Shown piece by piece: positions 46,887-57,109 of a DNA stretch of 64,000 nt. Source of the stretch: Laburnicola sp. R22_1. Taxonomy: Eukaryota; Ascomycota; Dothideomycetes; Pleosporales; Didymosphaeriaceae. Within the stretch, counting starts at the first letter, position 1. The number at the start of each line of letters is the position of its first letter. The translations under genes were made by a program, and so were the position numbers. The stretch is taken from assembly GCA_014281115.1 (NCBI GenBank), contig JACONQ010000003.1, forward strand, positions 2,728,001 through 2,792,000, given 5' to 3'. The notes under the pieces were generated by a model. The model was not told where the DNA came from. It did no database searches and saw only the letters and a list, made by a program, of their open reading frames with translations.

Positions 46887-49768
46887 AGATTATAAGCGAG
46901 TCGCTCTTATAAGCGAGTCGCCCACCTTGTTAACTTTCTACAACGCGTCACCTACAAACTACAATGGCTCAACCAACTTCTACTCAATTGCCCTGCAACG
47001 AAGCAGATATCTACCTTGCTATCCTAGCTATTAATCAGAACAAAGTTCAGACTGTACGAGAGGCTGTACGGGCTTATAATGTCCCCCGATCAACGCTGCG
47101 CGACCGACGCGCCAGGAAGCCTGCGCAACGCAATTGCCAGCCCAACTTAAGAAAGCTTACCAAGGTAGAAGAGGAGGTGATTATCGAGTATATACTTGAT
47201 CTAGATTCGCGAGGGTTTGCGCCTACTCTAGAAGCTGTGCGGAATATAGCGGATAAGTTGCTTGCTAAGCGCGGCAGTGGCTAGGTTAGTTAATAGTGGC
47301 CTAGAAACTTTGTCAAGCGAACAGACAGCCTTACTACGCGGTTTAATCGACCGTACGACCACTAGAGAGCGCTCTGCGAGGATCCAGAAGCTATACAACG
47401 CTAGTTTAACCTCGTAGCGCGTACAAAGGCCACCTACAGTATCCACAACAAGGACACCTTTAACTTCAACAAGACTAGCTTTCTAATAGGCAAGATATCC
47501 TCCTAGCTAGTTGTTACAGGATTAGAGAGACGTAGCCAGCCAAAAGCAATCCAGCTAGGCAATCGCAAATAGGTCATGGTGATCTATAGAATTAACGCTA
47601 CTAGGTGGGCAATCCTGCCCTTTGTTATTTTCGCTGGCTAGTATTACCTCTCTGCCTAGTATAAGGGCAAGGATATACTAGGCAACTAGACTATTAGGCT
47701 TAGCGATAACAATTAGACTACTAACGAGCTTGGTATTGCCTAGCTATAGCACTTTATTAAGCATATAGCAGCGCGTAGGGTAGGCGCGCGCTAGCTACTT
47801 ATACTTAATAGCCATAAGAGCCACAAGTCGCTTAAATTCTAAGAAATCTATAAGGATAACAATATCTATACTCTCTATATGCCGCCACATTCGTTGCACC
47901 TCCTGCAGCCACTACTGTGCACAGACGCGCAACGCCCGTCGAATAATATGCTTACCACTTTAAAGATGAAGTTATTAAGCCATCTATAATAGTTATTATT
48001 ATAAGATTTTGTAGAGTAGTAGTAATTAGATGCTTGCGATTAATTTGTACTATCTAAATCCACTAGAAAGTATAACATTGCGGTCGTGGTAGGTAATAAA
48101 AGCTAGGGCAGCTGCACTAGCACCACGTTATTTCTAACGCTTGTTGGCTTAAGTAGAGGCTTTTAAGGCCTTGCGCTTACTCTTTTAGGATAGTTATATA
48201 GCTTTTTTAGCGTTGCGAGCTGCCTTCTAGCGCTCGCGTTTAGCTGCCTTGTTAGCCTTCTCCTTCTCCCTTGCCACCTTAGCTGCCTCTCTTGTCACAC
48301 GCCTCTCCTCTGCCTCCTGCTCTTAGAGTAGCTTAGCAGCAGCTTGAAGCTCCTTCCTATTAGCCTTTGCAAGCTGCCTATTATACTCTTCCCTTTATTT
48401 CACTGTCTCTTATGCACGTGCCTCTCTAATCTTGCGCGGAGACTAGAAGACAGCACTACTGTGGTACTCCTAGCGCTGCTGCAAGTTAAGAGGTTTGCCG
48501 CGCTTCTTATGCTTCTTCTTAGCAGTAAGAGCCTCCCTTAAGCCATTGTTCTTATAGTGTAGCAGCTTATTTTGTACTTAGAGTCTGTGAAGCGTTTAGG
48601 AGAGCGACTTTAACTCTTCTATAGTAGTATCCTTTACTGCAGAGCGTATAAGACGCTCTATCTAGCGCCAGTTATTATTAGTAAGCGCTAAGGACTGTCC
48701 TTTACTATTATTTTGCTACTCTAAGGCATTGTCCGCAAAGTGTTTAAGTATAACCTCTAGGTTTATAGGCCATATACTAGTAGCTTTAAAGGACTTAAGG
48801 ATAGTCTTTGTCTTAAAGGAGGTCTCCCACGCTCCCCAGAACAGCGGGAAGAAGTCTCCCTTCTTAACTAGTACTAGCCCTTGGCTCCTCTAGAGGTGGG
48901 TGGAGAGCTCCTTAGAGTAGGCGGTAGAGAGAGGTTTAAACATAACAACGTTAAGAGGTTAAAGCGTATAGGTAGAGTGAGGGAGAAATATAGCTAGAAG
49001 TATACGATAAAAGTTGTAATAGTTAATAAACTTCTTTGTAAGGTGACTGCTATGGCCATTAAGTAAAAGGAGACGCTAATCTCTCCCACAACGCGCTTTC
49101 TGCTTCGTGCAGCGATTAAAGACCTGCTCTAGCCACGCCAAACTAACGTTATTATTTGTCCATCCAGATAGAGATAAAGCCACAAAGACGTTGTATTGCC
49201 CAGCTTTAATAGCGTTTACCTAAGCTGCCTATAGTAAGCTGTTCGCTAACTAATAGATGAGACCTGGCAGTAGAGCCTCCCTATTAGCGCAGACAGCTGC
49301 TAAGAGGGTGATCCATTCTTAAGAACTATCTTGGAGTGACGCTTGCACCTCTTTGCGCTCCTATATCTAATAGCTAAATACTCGTTTTGAGCGTTCTGTT
49401 ATACCTATTATAAAGCCCTTCTTGTCTATATTATAGGTGTGGCGCGGCTGTATGTTGTACTGCTTTATCTTCTAATATAGCAAGTTAAAGTACAGCTTAT
49501 ACTTAACGTTTAAATTAGCGTTGTGGCGGAAGGAGTTAATTCTAGATGCCTATTTTGAGATGAGATGGTGGCTGTGTTAGTTAAGAAAGCGTGTTACCCA
49601 CCTCTCGCTCACGCGCTCGTTGGCTATCTAGAATGCGAAATTTTATATTATCTCTTTTATAGGAGGAAGCCCTCTTTTTATAAGGTCTTTAATATAGTGT
49701 ACAAGCTCTAACTCTTGTTATTAGCTAAGGTTTTGTTAATCGTGTTCTTTGGCTGCCCATAGGCGCTA

Positions 49769-51693
49769 AGTTGGGTGGGGTAGTTTCTAACACTAGGTAG
49801 TTTCCGACACCCCGCAAAATTTTGCCGCTGCCACTACTTGGGTTGCGAATATGCTTACAACTTTATTAAATAAATTTGTAAAAATATAAAAAAATTGTAT
49901 TTAAAGTATTTAATTACTTTCTTTATCTATGCTTAAATTATAATTAAGATATTGTTGTGTTTGTTATTGTTCTCGCGCTGAACGTTAAACTAATAGCTGC
50001 TCCGCTTCCTCTTTAGAGCTACTTTCCTCCTCTATAATAATAACCTTCTGCGATGCGTTTCTTACTTTGCGAACACGTTAAGAGGGCACCTAATTAGCCT
50101 ATAAGAAAACTTCTGTAAGACTTACGAAGCGTTCGTTTGGATTAATTGTAACTTTGTAGCGTTTTAGCGGATTTGCTTAATTAACCTACTCGCGTAAGGA
50201 AGTAATCTTATAATTTTTTGTAGTGACCTCTATTAAGGTACGGTTAAATGTCTTGGCGGTAAGCCGAACACATTGTTCTGTAGTTAGTAAGAAGCTCTTT
50301 TTAGAAAATAGCTTTACAATATCGCTGCCACGTTTTAGCATTCTGATATCCTTAGTAGAAGAGGGTGGTGTTAATGGCCGTTCGCGCACTACTACCTAGC
50401 GAGAACCTAAGGGCTTTCTTATGTTCTTAGGGTACAGCCCTGTTGCTTTCCACCCAGATCGAACACACTGCTCTTAAAGGCCGATTTTACGCGCTTCTGC
50501 ATAAAATTTAAGAAACTTAGCCTTTCTAAGCTTTATTGCATCTGTCTTAGCCCTATACTTGCCAATAAAGCGCCGATACGCCACCTTTAGGCTAAAGAAA
50601 TAACTAAGATCTAAAGGCTAGAGTATATATAAAGTATAGGCAGGGATAAAGAGTAAGTAGACATTATTTATATAATATATAGTTATAAATTTGTCTAAGG
50701 TATAACTGCCATGGCTGTTAATAATAAGCAACTATGTCTCAGACGGATTGTTAGGCTTAGTCTAGGGCAAGAACACCTTCTCTAGCCACTCAACAGCAAT
50801 ATTATTACTTGTCCACCTATTTTGCGAGAAGGTAATATGCTAGCAAGGATGTTAAGTTAAAAACTCCTTCTTAAACTACTGCTCTTAGATGCTCTTAGCC
50901 TTAAAGATAACTAAAGGTTTAAGAACGACGCTGAGCGTAGAGATACACTCTACTATAGAGGTCTAAGTACGGGCATTTATTGTCTTAACTAGTACAGCAT
51001 TAGGGTTCTCTTATAAGGAGCCTATAACAAGCCTATTAACTCTCTAACCCTCTATAATATCGCCCTTATTGGCGTTGTATCTATGTTGGGGGGGAATCTA
51101 GGTCACAGTCTTATACAGGTCGAATATTTGCCTAATACTTTTAGGAGTGGCCGCATTTATACGTTCCTAGCTAGTCTAGTGGCCTAACTTTAACTTAATG
51201 ACTGGGCGGCGTCTTATAAATTAACTAGTCCACTTCTTCTCTAGGTTCTTATAGTTACCCTCTTGCTTAAGAATGGCTGTTGCGATGGCTTGCACTTGCA
51301 TATAGGTTAGCGCGTAACTAAGGGCTTCTTAATAGAGAATTTAGCGCTCTAGATACTCTTCTTAAATAACTAAAAGCCGCTGTGCACTATTATAGACATA
51401 TAGGTAGGGTTAGGCACTATTAAAGCGGCTGCGAAGAGTGTTGCGTGGTACCCTATATTAAGTAGTAGTAGTGGCCAAAGCAACCCTAGATTTAAGGTCT
51501 ATAAGTGCGTTCTAGACATCTTCTTTTATATAACTAGCTATTTAAAGTTAGAGAAAATAATGCAAAAGGAAAAATTAAAATTAATAAAGAATTAAGGTTG
51601 TAAGAATTATTTTTCGGTTAGCGTGTATAGTGGGGGAGCGCGATTATAGGGCTGTTAGAAACTACCTAGTGTTAGAAACTACCCCACCTAACT
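49769..51693 (-). mobile_element. Pogo-like element F, nested in element H
   Basis: 1925 bp, TA duplications at 49767-49768 and 51694-51695. TIRs start AGTT(G/A)GGTGGGG and carry the 17-bp unit GTAGTTTCTAACACTAG followed by a second GTAGTTTC. Third level of nesting (D, then H, then F). Confidence 0.93.
49985..51529 (-). pseudogene. Element F transposase pseudogene
   Basis: Minus strand. The likely start is ATA (for ATG) at 51529 (then KEDV-stop-NALIDLKSRVA), the first plausible final stop is 49987-49985 (515 codons). Helix-turn-helix part YRVPRNTLRSRF; RYNANKGDIIEG with Asn at the first catalytic position; LLIINSHGSYTLDKF (Asn at the second); PLDLSYFFSLKVAYR (Asp kept at the third). C-terminal half includes VRSGWKATGLYPKNIRKPLG, RERPLTPPSSTKDI and an acidic end. 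A different pogo-like lineage from A/D/E and G/H. RIP-type stops throughout. Confidence 0.8.
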
Positions 51694-52285
51694 TAATAGT
51701 CTTAGTGTCTTTAGCTTAGTGTACTTTAGTTTATATAAAACTAGTTAGCAATTATCTAGTATAAGAACTATTCTTCTAGTTCGAGCGCTTTAATTACTGT
51801 AATCGCATTATTAATTAGAGCCATAGTGGTGGAGTTATAAGGTGTTAAAGTTTAGGTTTTATCTAGGGTTTTAGTGTTTAGTGGGCGTTACGCGTCCCTA
51901 GGCGTTGTGCGTCCGTGCATAGTAGACGTTGGCTATTTCTCGCCATTAAAGCGGGCGTATAGGTGCCAAGTGTCGAGCCTAATACGCGACTATATTAACC
52001 ATATCACTAAGCTTAAGTTCCTACCTACCTTCCGCGCCGCCTACAACTAGTTAATTATAAAGGAGAATATCTACGCAAGCTTTTAGGGCGCTAGACTAGC
52101 CCCATATAATCTAGAGGTAGTGATCTTAAAGCTTAATATTAAGCTAAGGACGCTATTGCCAGCAACCCTACTAGAGGCTGTATAGAAGGCTAAACCACTC
52201 AGCAATGTGCGCGAACTAGAGGCTTAATTAACGTTGATTCGCAAGCAGATTCGCGCGCATAAGAGCTTGTCACCTGCTTCTATTA

Positions 52286-54076
52286 AGCTCGGCTATATAG
52301 TTATTAATCACATAGGGTTCCTGATCACCCCACCGAAACGCGCACCCTGAACAAAACACGCGGTATCTCTCAATAACGCTCATTAAAATAGACGCCTGTG
52401 AGCTAGCTATACAATCAGCTATTAGCGATTTTAACGCAGGTCTTTATTCTAGCCAACGCGCAGCTGCAAAGGCGTATAATATCCCTTAATCTACGCTATC
52501 AACGCGACTCTGTAGCGCAACAACAAGCGCGCTTAGCTATTAACACTAGCAGCGATTAACTCCTCTACAAGAGGATTTCCTTGTTAAATAGATCCTTAAA
52601 GAAGACGCACGCAGCTATCCTCCTCCACACGCTTGCGCGCGAGAGATGGCGAATTAAATTCTGCGCATAAATGGCGACAATTAGCCTGTTAGCAAGCTCT
52701 AGCTCTCACACTTTATTAAGCGCCAGCTACGCGTCGCCTTAGTAGTAGGCCAGAAGCTTAACGCCTAGAGAGCTGAGGCAGCTACGCTAGAACAGCTCCA
52801 CGCGTTCCTAGAGCTCTATAAGCAGACTTAACAGCGACTTAATATATAGATAGAGAATACGTATAATATGGATAAGACTAGCATTGCGCTAGGTGTATAT
52901 ACTAACACTAGAGTCCTTGCTAGGGCATTAAAGAAGAAGGCTTATATTAAGTTGCCAGAGAATTGCGAGTGGGTCTTAATAATTAAGTGCGTATTGGCAA
53001 CAGGGTGGAAGCTGCGCTGCGTAGTTATCTTTAAGGGCTAGAGCCTGCAGACTACCTAGTTCCTAGCTAAATTAATACCCAACTGGCTCTATATAACCTC
53101 TAAGAATAGATAGACGTTAAATGCGATAGGTGTTAAGTGGCTGCAGCGCATATCCATCCCTAAGACGGCGCCAGCTAACGGCCAGTACCGCCTACTTATT
53201 CTTAATGGCTATGGCAGCTATATTAATATTAAGTTCCTCTAGCTCTGTAAATAGCATCGAATTAAGCTCCTATACCTACCTACGCACTCCTCTTACGTCC
53301 TACAGCCTCTAGATCTCGCTCCTTTCTTAGTAATTAAGTCTAGTTACTAACGCCAGATCCAGGAGCTTACATCGCTTAACAACGCCACGCCTATTAAGAA
53401 GGAGCGCTTTATTGCCTGCTACTATTAAGCTAGGGAGGAAGGCTTTATAGAGCGTGTGATTTAAGCTAGTTAGCAGGCTACTAGTATCTGCCTATTTAAT
53501 ATTAATTACGTGCTTAGCTTATTGCAGGTCTCTTAGAGGCCTATAACGCCTACGCCTTAGCAGCAACCTTAGCAGCAGCCTTAGAGCTTCCTCTCTACCC
53601 CTCAAGGTCCTTAGGATCTCTACTTGGCGCAGCGCAACGTCTAGAGTCTTAAAAACCTAGATTGTAGGACCCAGCTCCTCCTATAAAAAGTAGATAAGGC
53701 GCTAGCAGCTGCGAATGCTAGAGCTATAGGGCCAGAATTAGAGAAAAGACGCCTTAAGTATTATCTACAGACTACTAGCTCTCACCAGCCACGAAAGCGC
53801 GTTTAGATAGACCCAAATTAACGCTTTGCAAAGGTAGAGACTATTATAGAGGGTATGCGCGCAGCTAAGGCTTTAGCAGCTTAGCAACGTAAATATACTA
53901 TATTAAGCGCTTTAGAAAGGGCTGTAGTAGCTATAGTAGCTGTAGCGCTTAAATCTATATATACTTAATAGCAATTATAAGAGCGTTGTTAAGAGATATC
54001 GCGTGTTTTATTCAGGGTGCGCGTTTCGGTAGAGTGATTAGAAACCCTATGTGATTAATAGCTATATAGCCGAGCT
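52286..54076 (+). mobile_element. Pogo-like element C, copy 2 (nested in element D)
   Basis: 1791 bp, TA duplications at 52284-52285 and 54077-54078, TIRs of about 95 bp starting AGCTCGGCTATATAG. Same length as copy 1. The homologous stretch of element E (around 34030, CTCTATTATTCAGG) shows the uninterrupted sequence and confirms the TA target. Confidence 0.95.
52388..53968 (+). pseudogene. Element C transposase pseudogene (copy 2)
   Basis: Start codon ATA at 52388 where copy 1 has ATG, stop TAA 53966, 527 codons. Blocks: helix-turn-helix SSQRAAAKAYNIP, YNMDKTSIALGVYTNTRVLA (first Asp), CEWVLIIKCVLATGWKLRCV, LLILNGYGSYIN (Asn at the second), VLQPLDLAPF (third Asp kept), then a Gln/Pro-rich and basic C-terminus (RIAHQ-type motifs not seen). 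Offsets from both element ends (102 and 108 bp) equal those of copy 1. Confidence 0.88.
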
Positions 54077-54535
54077 TATTAAGAGGCTTAATTAGCTAGA
54101 AAGAGGCTCTTCTAAAGCAATGCATTAAATGGCGCTTATGCGCGAGCGAATCTTAAGCCTTAAGAGTGCAAATAAGCCCGCTACAATGCGCAAGAATCGC
54201 AAAAAGAAGCAGATCTAGAAGCAAGGCACTCTATTAAAGGCAGAGGAAGAGGATATTATTACTTAAAGGGTTGTTAAGCAGCAACTTAAGGGAGAAACGC
54301 GTTAAGGCAAGGCGCGATTAGGTACAAGCCGGCAGGCCTTAGCGCGCTGCGGTTGCTGTAGAGAGACTGGCCATAACTTACAAATATGTAAAAAGCGTAC
54401 GATAGATACTACTTAAACTAGGATAGCTCTTATATTAATATTTTTTTATTGTGTTATGGATGTATAGGCTATAAAAGGCTAAGAGAGTTAACAAGGTAGG
54501 CGACTCGCTTATAAGGGCGACTCGCTTATAATCTA

Positions 54536-57100
54536 GATTAGTGTAGTTAGGCTATAATATTTATATTAGTGTGTAGGCAAGTAAGGCAATAAGTGCTTAA
54601 TATTAGGATAGTGGTTAAGATTATAGTTAAAATATACTAAACGTTTCCTATACTACTTAAGGTAATTAATTAGATATATTCCTTAATAATATAGCTTAAA
54701 GATTGCACTTACTAAATAGTAATATATTATAGCACTATAGTTAGAGATTATAGACAACTATACAAACAAAGTAGAAATTATTTCTAAAGAGTTTAAAGAG
54801 AATTATAAGTATTATATATATTTCTATTAAATACTTAGACGCTAGTCACAACGCTATAACTATAAATATTAAGCTAGGTATAGTATAATACTATTAAAGA
54901 TTTAAGGGGAAAAAGAGTTTACTAATTATAACTTTAGGACTATAATTATAGTACTTATAAAGCAGGTATAATTTTAAAAACAAAAATAATAATTATAAAA
55001 GTGTTAAACTAGAATAGTTCTTATTTAGTATATTAGATAATTCTTTAGCTACCCCCTCTTATTTTCTTAATCTACTTACATACTGTAAACTATGTCTATG
55101 TTAGTATTATAACTAGCACTACTTTAACTAGTCTACTTAGGAAGTTTAAGATTACTCTATTATGCTAATAGATAGAGGGGTTTAATTGCCTAAAAAGGTT
55201 CCTCTTTTAGAATCTTATAGCTTCTTTTATAAAGTATGTGTTTTAAATTGCTTACTAACTTAGTCTCTAGTTACGAGGGCTTTAAGGAACGCGCCTAGTA
55301 CGTATAAACAAAGAAGAGTTTCTTTTATAACTTATTCTTTAAAGGCAGTATCTAAGATCTAAGATAGGAAAATATAGATTATAACTTTAACTCTAACTAC
55401 AAGCTACTCTTTTCAATAATATTAAGCTAGAAGGCTAATATAGTAGGCGCGCAGCTAATAGTAATAGTGCTAAAGAACTTAATAATGCTATTGCTCTATT
55501 AGAAATTGTATAGTAAAGGTCGCGCTAGCAGAACCTACATAATAATCTCTAATAACATAGTATTTTATATTGTGTCCACGCTCTTAAAGATAATAACTCT
55601 TAACTAAAGGGACATAATACGTATTATAACTAATCTATAATAACAAAGTTAGTATAAGTTTATTAGGACTAATATAACGCAACTTACATAATTTCTATAC
55701 TAAAAATAAGACTAAGTGTAAATTTCTTAAGTAGCAATACGCGCAACTTTAACATAATTAGGAAGGAAATTATTAAAATAACTAAGTTAGCAATAGCTAA
55801 AAACACTCTAACAACTATATAAAGCAATACTAACTTATTATAGCCTATAAAGGAGGCCTCTCCCTATGTTTTGCCCTTTTTAAGAATATAGTAGACTCTA
55901 GCAGCAACAATATTTATCCTATAGAAGAGCGCTATTAAGACTATCCAAATCTACGTAGTGCGTTAAACATATAGAACACTACTAAATAGATAGATATATA
56001 GTGTAAGTATAGCTAATTTAGCGACTAATTTTGTTAGGGCTATAATAAATAATATTATTATCTATCTCTATATGTTAGTAGGTGTTAGATAAGTTTATTG
56101 CCATTAGTTAGATTATAAGAACTATACCTATATTATTAATAATATGAATATAAAGAGAGGTATGTCTTATAAATATCTTACTAGTCCTACTTTAGAGACT
56201 AGACAAAATTAATAATACTTATTATTATGTTAGATTCTATAGGCCTACTAAGCAAGTTTAAAACCTAGTAGGCAATGCCACTAGTATATATAAATACGCA
56301 AAGATCTTTAAAGTTACTATTAGCAAGATTCTAAAGTAATTTTAGTTAATAGTAAAATGTTATTACTCTACTAGATCTAGTACAGAATGTAAAAAACTAC
56401 CTATAGTTGTTTAAACCAAACCTTCTAGAAAGTTTCGTGTTAGTGCTAATACAAAGTGCTAGGAAAACCCTACCTACAACTATTAGCGCCACCCTAGTAC
56501 TAAACGCACTATTAATTAGGGTTAGCGGATTATTAAAGTTTAGTAGTGCACTAGATAGATTAGAAATAAAGGGTATCTTTATAAGATTAAGAGGAGGAGT
56601 TAATTACAAAGGCATGTTTAGTACTCTAGAAAGTAAGTATAGGCTAATGCTAAATAAGTGGTGCAATATTATAATATAAGAAGAGAATAACGCAATCTTT
56701 AAAATAAAACTAGGCTATAGACTAGCAAATAGAGTTTAGCGAGTAGAGTCTAGTATTGTCTAAAAGCGGAAGATAAGTAGAGTTTATTTAGCTAACTCTT
56801 TACTATATAAGGTAATATCTTGGCCTATAGTAAAACCTATTAATTTATATAACTAGGCCATAGTTAGTGGCCCTTATTAAGTCTTTTAATAAATATTTCC
56901 TTGTCTTCGATAGTGTGCAGTGGCCTAGATTTTAATATCCCAAGCTAATATGCATATATATATATATAAAATATAATTACATAGACTAGACTAGTAAGAC
57001 CTAAGCATTACGTTCTTTAAATTATATATTATTTATATATTGTTAGAACTTAGTGCTATACACTAATACTAAGGAGGTTAAGAATCTATAATAGCTGTTG
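54536..57100. other. AT-rich decayed sequence, no gene recognised
   Basis: Continues the flank of element D. The plus-strand frame 56407-56679 (MFKPNLLESFVLVLIQSARK...) is open for 90 residues but has no family resemblance that I can see and sits in biased sequence, so it is not called a gene. Several longer frames on the plus strand between 54800 and 56000 are broken only by TAG/TAA and may be a former gene. Confidence 0.3.
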
Positions 57101-57109
57101 TTTTGTTTA

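Larger units (their letters stand above)
48050..51824 (-). pseudogene. Element H transposase pseudogene, interrupted by element F
   Basis: Minus strand, ATG 51824-51822 (MALINNAITVIKALELEE). The frame passes element F (49769-51693) and continues from 49766 to about 48050. Blocks: YNIDKKGFIIGITERSKR (first Asp present), RLLLLNGHSSHLTKKF and PLNVVMFKPLS (Asn at the second and third), GDFFPLFWGAWETSFKT, EVILKHF, EYHSSAVF-stop-SPRKIREAR, then a Lys/Glu/Arg/Ala-rich coiled-coil tail. Parallel to element G all along its length. The exact stop is uncertain. The plus-strand frame at 48344-48541 is its shadow. Confidence 0.85.
47915..51922 (-). mobile_element. Pogo-like element H, nested in D and carrying element F
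   Basis: TA duplications at 47913-47914 and 51923-51924. The right end reads inward CTATGCACGGACGCACAACG and contains two 17-bp units (GGACGC..AACGCC). The left end matches for about 23 bp (CTGTGCACAGACGCGCAACG) and then loses the second unit, so that end is truncated or rearranged. Encodes a minus-strand transposase closely related in layout to that of element G. Confidence 0.85.
46964..54416 (+). pseudogene. Element D transposase pseudogene in three pieces
   Basis: ATG 46964; coding pieces 46964-47914, 51925-52285 and 54079-54416 add to 1650 bp (549 residues plus stop), in frame. N-terminal helix-turn-helix (VPRSTLRDRRARKP), LDLDSRGFAPTLEAVRNIAD, catalytic FNFNKTSFLIG (Asn), LILNSHKSHKSLKF (Asn) and LQPLDVGYFSPLKRAY, where the third Asp is intact and straddles the H insertion. 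C-terminal zinc knuckle CGCCRETGHNLQIC is intact, followed by TAA at 54414. Similar in length and order to E (540 residues) and A (551 codons). Many TAG/TAA. Confidence 0.9.
46888..54533 (+). mobile_element. Pogo-like element D, carrying elements H(+F) and C2
   Basis: TA duplications at 46886-46887 and 54534-54535, TIRs of 47 bp (46888-46934 and 54487-54533) with two copies of the 17-bp unit ATAAGCGAGTCGC plus four bases. Carries element H in its third catalytic motif and element C2 near its C-terminal coding part. The empty sites agree with the homologous sequence of element E. Heavier RIP than its guest elements. Confidence 0.93.

Noticed and set aside
53130..53312. 60-residue plus-strand frame
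   Set aside because: Alternative frame inside the element C copy 2 transposase, whose true frame is 52388-53968.
56407..56679. 90-residue open frame as a gene
   Set aside because: No recognisable family, in an AT-rich decayed zone. Chance length is plausible.
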